Source: Vicingaceae bacterium (lineage in GTDB: Bacteria > Bacteroidota > Bacteroidia > Flavobacteriales_E > Vicingaceae). Taken from it: 64,000 nt of DNA. A program made the position numbers and the translations under genes. The DNA lies in contig JAOKCF010000008.1 of the NCBI GenBank assembly GCA_028245195.1, positions 31,993 through 95,992 on the forward strand, read 5' to 3'. Shown piece after piece: positions 61,322 to 64,000 of the stretch. The stretch's first letter is position 1, and each line of letters starts with the position of its first letter. Below the pieces are notes generated by a model. The model was not told the origin of the DNA. It saw only the letters and a program-made list of their open reading frames with translations, and ran no database searches.

Positions 61322-62584
61322 ATGGATTTTATTTTTACAAAACGTGCAAAACTTATATTCTCAGTATTGATGCTGATAGGATTTATTGCTATGGTCTTAG
61401 GTTACGCTACAGACACTTCTGATCACCATAACCGCTTTTGGGCAAATATTTTTGTAAATGGCTTTTTCTATTTCGCAATTAGTTTAGGAGCATTGTTCTT
61501 TTTGGCTCTGCAGTATGCAACGGAGGCAAGTTATATGATTGCTTTAAAAAGAGTAATTGAGGGTATTTCACAATATATATTTGTTGGGTCTGCTATTCTT
61601 ATTGTATTTTTTGCAGCAGGAACTTTCCATTTACATCACGTATATCACTGGATGGATATTTCTGTTATGTATGAATTTGTTATGGAGGCAACCATGGGAA
61701 CACCGCATCCTGAGTATATGCACGAAGTGACGGATGGAGCTATTAAGAATGTGAAGTACGATCACATTATCGCAGGAAAATCAGCTTATTTAAACCAGCC
61801 TTTCTTTTGGATCAGAACATTGATTTACATTGGAGTTTGGTGTTATTTTGCTAACCTTTTTAGAAAAAGATCGTTGTTAGAAGATGCTCAAGGGGGAACT
61901 AAGATTCATTTTAAGAACATGACCTATGCGGCTATTTTCCTTGTATTCTTCGCATTTACATCTTCTACTGCATCGTGGGATTGGATTATGTCTATTGATA
62001 CACACTGGTTCTCTACTTTATTCGGATGGTATGTATTCTCCGGGATGTGGGTAAGTTTTATGATTGTTTTTGTGTTGATGTCAATTTGGTTGAAGAACAA
62101 AGGTTATTTGCCGAATGTAAACAAGAGTCATATTCACGATGCTGGGAAATGGATGTTTGCAATTAGCTTCTTGTGGACGTACCTATGGTTCTCTCAATTT
62201 ATGCTTATCTGGTACTCAAATATTCCTGAAGAGGTAACCTATTACATTACAAGAATTGAGCACTACAAGTGGTTGTTTTTCGGAATATTCTTTACGAATT
62301 TCCTATTCCCGATGATTATGTTAATTTCTAGAGATGCTAAAAGACAAATAGGTTATTTAATAGTAGTTGGTTTTATCATTTTTGTAGGACACTGGTTAGA
62401 TGTTTACATGATGATTATGCCAGGTAGCCTTGGAAGTCATGCACATCTTGGTTGGATGGAACTTGGAATGGCATTAGGATTTTTAGGACTGTTTTTATTT
62501 GTTGTATTTAGAGCTTTCTCTAAAGCGCCTATATCGGTAGTGAACCATCCATTCTTGGATGAAAGTAATCATTTACATATCTAA
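61322..62584 (+). CDS. actF: ActF: large membrane subunit of alternative complex III
   Basis: This 420-residue protein has about ten transmembrane helices. The sequence has FHLHHVYHWMDISVMYEFV, TSSTASWDWIMSIDTHWFSTLFGWYVF and FSQFMLIWYSNIPEEVTYYITR, which are the conserved parts of ActF, a distant relative of ActC. It ends the act cluster proper and is followed at 18 bases by the subunit II gene of a cytochrome oxidase, so the complex and its oxidase are made together. Confidence 0.92.
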   Translation: MDFIFTKRAKLIFSVLMLIGFIAMVLGYATDTSDHHNRFWANIFVNGFFYFAISLGALFFLALQYATEASYMIALKRVIEGISQYIFVGSAILIVFFAAGTFHLHHVYHWMDISVMYEFVMEATMGTPHPEYMHEVTDGAIKNVKYDHIIAGKSAYLNQPFFWIRTLIYIGVWCYFANLFRKRSLLEDAQGGTKIHFKNMTYAAIFLVFFAFTSSTASWDWIMSIDTHWFSTLFGWYVFSGMWVSFMIVFVLMSIWLKNKGYLPNVNKSHIHDAGKWMFAISFLWTYLWFSQFMLIWYSNIPEEVTYYITRIEHYKWLFFGIFFTNFLFPMIMLISRDAKRQIGYLIVVGFIIFVGHWLDVYMMIMPGSLGSHAHLGWMELGMALGFLGLFLFVVFRAFSKAPISVVNHPFLDESNHLHI

Positions 62585-62602
62585 AAGATTAAATAGAAGA
62601 TA

Positions 62603-63670
62603 ATGACTGATTTGTTGATTTTATTATTAGTAGTACTAGGAATTATTGCCATTAGTAAAGTAGTAAGTGTACTAAATATGGTTTCTGTTGCCAAAGGAGA
62701 AAATTCTTACATGCCAAATGCGAGAGAGAACAGATTTCAGGCTAGATTGATGCCAGTATTTTTGATTGCGTACTTCGCTTTCATTATTTGGCAACTAGTA
62801 GCGTGGGGCGATAGAATGCTTCCTGTTGCTGCCTCTGAGCACGGTGAAATTGTGGATAATTTGATGGATATTACATGGATTGTAATTACTCCTGTGTTTG
62901 TTATTACGCATATTCTGTTATTCTATTTCGCATGGAAATATGCGTATGATAAGAATAGAAAAGCGACTTACTTTTCACATAGCAATAAGCTAGAGATTCT
63001 GTGGACTGCTATTCCAGCAACTGTACTATTAATCTTAATTCTTTATGGTTTAAGTATATGGAATGATATAACTACTCCTCTTACAGCTGAGGATGATAAG
63101 ATTGAAATTGAATTGTATGCTAGACAATTTGACTGGACTGCAAGATATCCCGGAGAAGATCAGAAGTTTGGTAAAGCGAACGTGAGATTTATTGAAGGTA
63201 TAAATTTCTTAGGAATTGATTCCTCTGATGCTAGCGCAGCCGATGATAAGTATGTAAAAGCTGAATTTTACTTACCGGTGAATAAAAACGTACAATTCTA
63301 CTTTAGAGCTCAAGATGTAATTCATTCAGCCTACATGCCACACTTTAGAGCACAAATGAATTGCGTGCCTGGAATGACTACAAGATTTCAATTTAAGCCA
63401 AATAAAACTACGGCTGAAATGAAAGAAATTACGGGAAATGAAGACTTCGAATATTATTTGCTTTGTAACAAAATTTGTGGCGCGGCTCATTATAATATGA
63501 AAATGGAAATTAAAGTTGTAAGCGAAGAGGATTACAACAAATGGTTGAGTGAACAAAAGGAGTTTTTAGCAGTTGAACAAAGTATAGATGTTCAGTCAGA
63601 GGAAAGCCCACAGATGGATACTACCCAAACCAAAGTAGGAGAAAGCACTCAACTTTCAGTGTTAAATTAA
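62603..63670 (+). CDS. coxB: Cytochrome c oxidase subunit II
   Basis: This 355-residue protein has an N-terminal helix, then a two-helix anchor (about residues 50-70 and 90-112) and a periplasmic CuA domain. The CuA ligands are His in VIHSAYMPHFRAQ, and Cys, Cys, His and Met in CNKICGAAHYNMKM. The Glu found between the cysteines in many oxidases (CSEIC) is Lys here. There is no C-terminal cytochrome c domain; electrons probably come from ActE/ActA. The last ~30 residues are acidic and Thr/Ser-rich. Confidence 0.93.
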   Translation: MTDLLILLLVVLGIIAISKVVSVLNMVSVAKGENSYMPNARENRFQARLMPVFLIAYFAFIIWQLVAWGDRMLPVAASEHGEIVDNLMDITWIVITPVFVITHILLFYFAWKYAYDKNRKATYFSHSNKLEILWTAIPATVLLILILYGLSIWNDITTPLTAEDDKIEIELYARQFDWTARYPGEDQKFGKANVRFIEGINFLGIDSSDASAADDKYVKAEFYLPVNKNVQFYFRAQDVIHSAYMPHFRAQMNCVPGMTTRFQFKPNKTTAEMKEITGNEDFEYYLLCNKICGAAHYNMKMEIKVVSEEDYNKWLSEQKEFLAVEQSIDVQSEESPQMDTTQTKVGESTQLSVLN

Positions 63671-63690
63671 TTAAGATAAATTAATAGGAT

Positions 63691-64000
63691 ATGGGAGCAA
63701 CAGCACGCCACGAGGATAACGATTTTTTATTTAAGTACATATTTAGTACCGATCATAAGATGATTGCAAAGCAATTCTTCTTAACCGGGTCTTTAATGGG
63801 GCTTATTGGTATGATTATGTCAATGATTTTTAGACTTCAACTCGGTTATCCAGGGGAAAGTTTTGCATTTTTAGAGCCAATTTTAGGTAGTTGGGCACCT
63901 GAGGGTATTCTTGCTCCAGACAAATATTTGGCGCTTGTAACTATTCACGGTACAATCATGGTCTTTTTCTTGCTTACGGCGGGCTTAAGTGGTACGTTCA
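63691..64000 (+). CDS. coxA: Cytochrome c oxidase subunit I (5' part, runs off window)
   Basis: The first 103 codons are present. The sequence starts MGATARHEDNDFLFKYIFSTDHKMIAKQFFLTGSLMG, with the STDHKxIAxQF of subunit I, then the first helix and VTIHGTIMVFFLLTAGLSGTF with the low-spin heme-ligating region. The metal ligands of the binuclear centre lie outside the window. The ATG is 20 bases after the coxB stop. Confidence 0.92.
   Translation, partial: MGATARHEDNDFLFKYIFSTDHKMIAKQFFLTGSLMGLIGMIMSMIFRLQLGYPGESFAFLEPILGSWAPEGILAPDKYLALVTIHGTIMVFFLLTAGLSGTF

Noticed and set aside
1..64000. tRNA/rRNA genes, CRISPR arrays, insertion sequences and prophage genes
   Set aside because: No cloverleaf-like tRNA end, rRNA core sequence, spaced direct-repeat array, transposase or integrase was found on reading both strands; a covariance-model search would be decisive.

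Overview
The window is a 64-kb stretch of low-GC chromosome from a member of the Bacteroidota, most likely a marine or aquatic Flavobacteriales-type organism. The evidence is the alternative complex III plus cytochrome c oxidase locus, TAnnTTTG-type promoters, a carboxypeptidase-regulatory-domain TonB receptor, a gliding/T9SS-like C-terminal domain, a DAHP synthase with a C-terminal chorismate mutase, and the rsfS-ftsH-cdsA-psd order. Coding density is high, and most genes are housekeeping.

Layout. 0-4.9 kb: end of an outer-membrane-like gene, then a cytochrome oxidase assembly/subunit operon (ctaB, two subunit III genes, subunit IV, SCO, DUF420) and a small CxxC membrane protein. 4.9-8.8 kb: SAM-I riboswitch with its own terminator, then metH. 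8.8-12.2 kb (minus strand): ECF sigma factor with a membrane anti-sigma-like partner, and a PhoR/PhoB-like two-component pair. 12.4-16.6 kb: beta-helix-like lipoprotein and TonB-dependent receptor, separated by a hairpin terminator. 16.7-26.9 kb: acyl-CoA ligase, cupin, a decayed SiaB/SiaC-like pair, amidohydrolase plus membrane protein, purL, and a leucine-rich-repeat lipoprotein broken by two stop codons. 27-32 kb: radC, polysaccharide deacetylase-like gene, and the upp-membrane protein-HAD-DAHP synthase/chorismate mutase-monooxygenase run. 32.3-36.9 kb (minus): rsfS-ftsH-DUF2007-cdsA-lipoprotein-psd. 36.9-39.3 kb: birA, SRPBCC, pyrE and a divergent NUDIX gene. 39.4-43 kb: a DUF547 gene and an arsenosugar-type cluster (peroxidase-like, ArsS radical SAM, TIGR04282 glycosyltransferase, purine nucleoside phosphorylase).

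43-49.2 kb is the least ordinary region. It has a periplasmic-chaperone-like gene and a MORN/YwqK-repeat gene on one strand. Divergent from them are two small secreted all-beta proteins and a ~1000-residue predicted outer-membrane protein carrying an usher-like GD...RGIQ...TD motif and a C-terminal SdrD/prealbumin-like domain. I interpret it as a candidate chaperone-usher-like surface-fibre system, which is unusual for this phylum.

49.2-54.1 kb: nadD, gmk, yicC, aspS, tadA and a SPOR protein. 54.3-64 kb: actABCDEF-coxB-coxA, which moves electrons from menaquinol through ACIII to a cytochrome c oxidase; coxA runs off the right edge. The oxidase subunit III/IV and assembly genes sit about 50 kb away at the left edge, so the respiratory locus is split.
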